DNA of 14,712 bases from positions 1 to 14,712 of the forward strand of contig CAKZNY010000399.1 in NCBI GenBank assembly GCA_937132145.1, written 5' to 3'. The notes under the pieces were generated by a model. That model did not search any database, was not told the DNA's origin, and saw only the letters and a program-made list of their open reading frames with translations. A program made the position numbers and the translations under genes. How positions within the stretch are numbered: the stretch's first letter is position 1; each line of letters starts with the position of its first letter. This document shows, one piece after another, positions 14,667 to 14,712 of this stretch. This stretch comes from an uncultured Paracoccaceae bacterium (GTDB lineage Bacteria > Pseudomonadota > Alphaproteobacteria > Rhodobacterales > Rhodobacteraceae).

Positions 14667-14712
14667 TCATTTACCCTTCTTGGGCAAATTCAACTGGTCT
14701 TCGAGGCGCTGC
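14667..14712 (-). CDS. C-terminal end of a leftward gene, truncated by window edge
   Basis: On the minus strand the last bases read 'QRLEDQLNLPKKGK' followed by TGA (14667-14669). The charged, Lys-rich ending looks like a natural protein C-terminus, and the direction matches the dioxygenase gene. Only 14 codons are visible, so the family cannot be named, and the reading could be chance. Confidence 0.4.
   Translation of the reverse strand, partial: QRLEDQLNLPKKGK

Overview
The window looks like a chromosomal stretch from an alphaproteobacterium, most likely a Rhodobacterales (roseobacter-like) species of moderate GC. The evidence is the gene order ybgC-tolQ-tolR-tolA-tolB-pal-cpoB-tilS-ftsH, the alphaproteobacterial style of Pal, FtsH and Fhs, and the fhs / small AroQ-type protein / folD cluster. 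No RNA gene, CRISPR array, insertion sequence or phage gene was seen. The window is mostly conserved housekeeping DNA, and the unusual signals lie between genes and at the right end.

Positions 2-1069 hold the 3' part of a membrane protein with a beta-helix-like repeat region; its start lies outside the window. It is followed after 4 nt by ybgC. Positions 1074-6700 are the complete Tol-Pal envelope system: YbgC thioesterase, the TolQ/TolR proton-driven motor, the TolA transducer, periplasmic TolB, the lipoprotein Pal and CpoB. Together these energise and coordinate outer-membrane constriction at division. tilS (tRNA-Ile lysidine synthetase) overlaps the end of cpoB. ftsH follows (membrane AAA+ zinc protease, GTG start). 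A heat-shock (RpoH/sigma-32-like) promoter sits across the tilS stop codon, and a clear intrinsic terminator ends ftsH.

Positions 9979-13093 are a folate one-carbon cluster. A leader with two adjacent hairpins precedes fhs (formate-tetrahydrofolate ligase). A PchB/chorismate-mutase-like protein follows, then folD, whose start overlaps its stop (ATGA). Fhs and FolD together interconvert formate, 10-formyl-, methenyl- and methylene-THF. Two hairpins follow folD.

The right end is transcribed leftwards. It encodes an ETHE1/Blh-like metallo-beta-lactamase-fold persulfide dioxygenase, followed by a DUF442/TIGR01244-type sulfur-transferase domain. These are the two halves of the sulfide-detoxification protein Blh, here as separate genes. 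The DUF442 gene is broken by one in-frame TAG at 13315-13317. The reading frame continues beyond it into the family's CRSGHR active-site loop, so this is either a very recent nonsense pseudogene or a recoding candidate. A promoter-like pair of boxes with an overlapping imperfect palindrome precedes the dioxygenase gene. The last 46 bases probably encode the C-terminus of another leftward gene.

I see no wholly new system. The best leads are the amber-interrupted DUF442 gene, the fhs leader RNA, the RpoH-type ftsH promoter and the possible operator of the persulfide operon.
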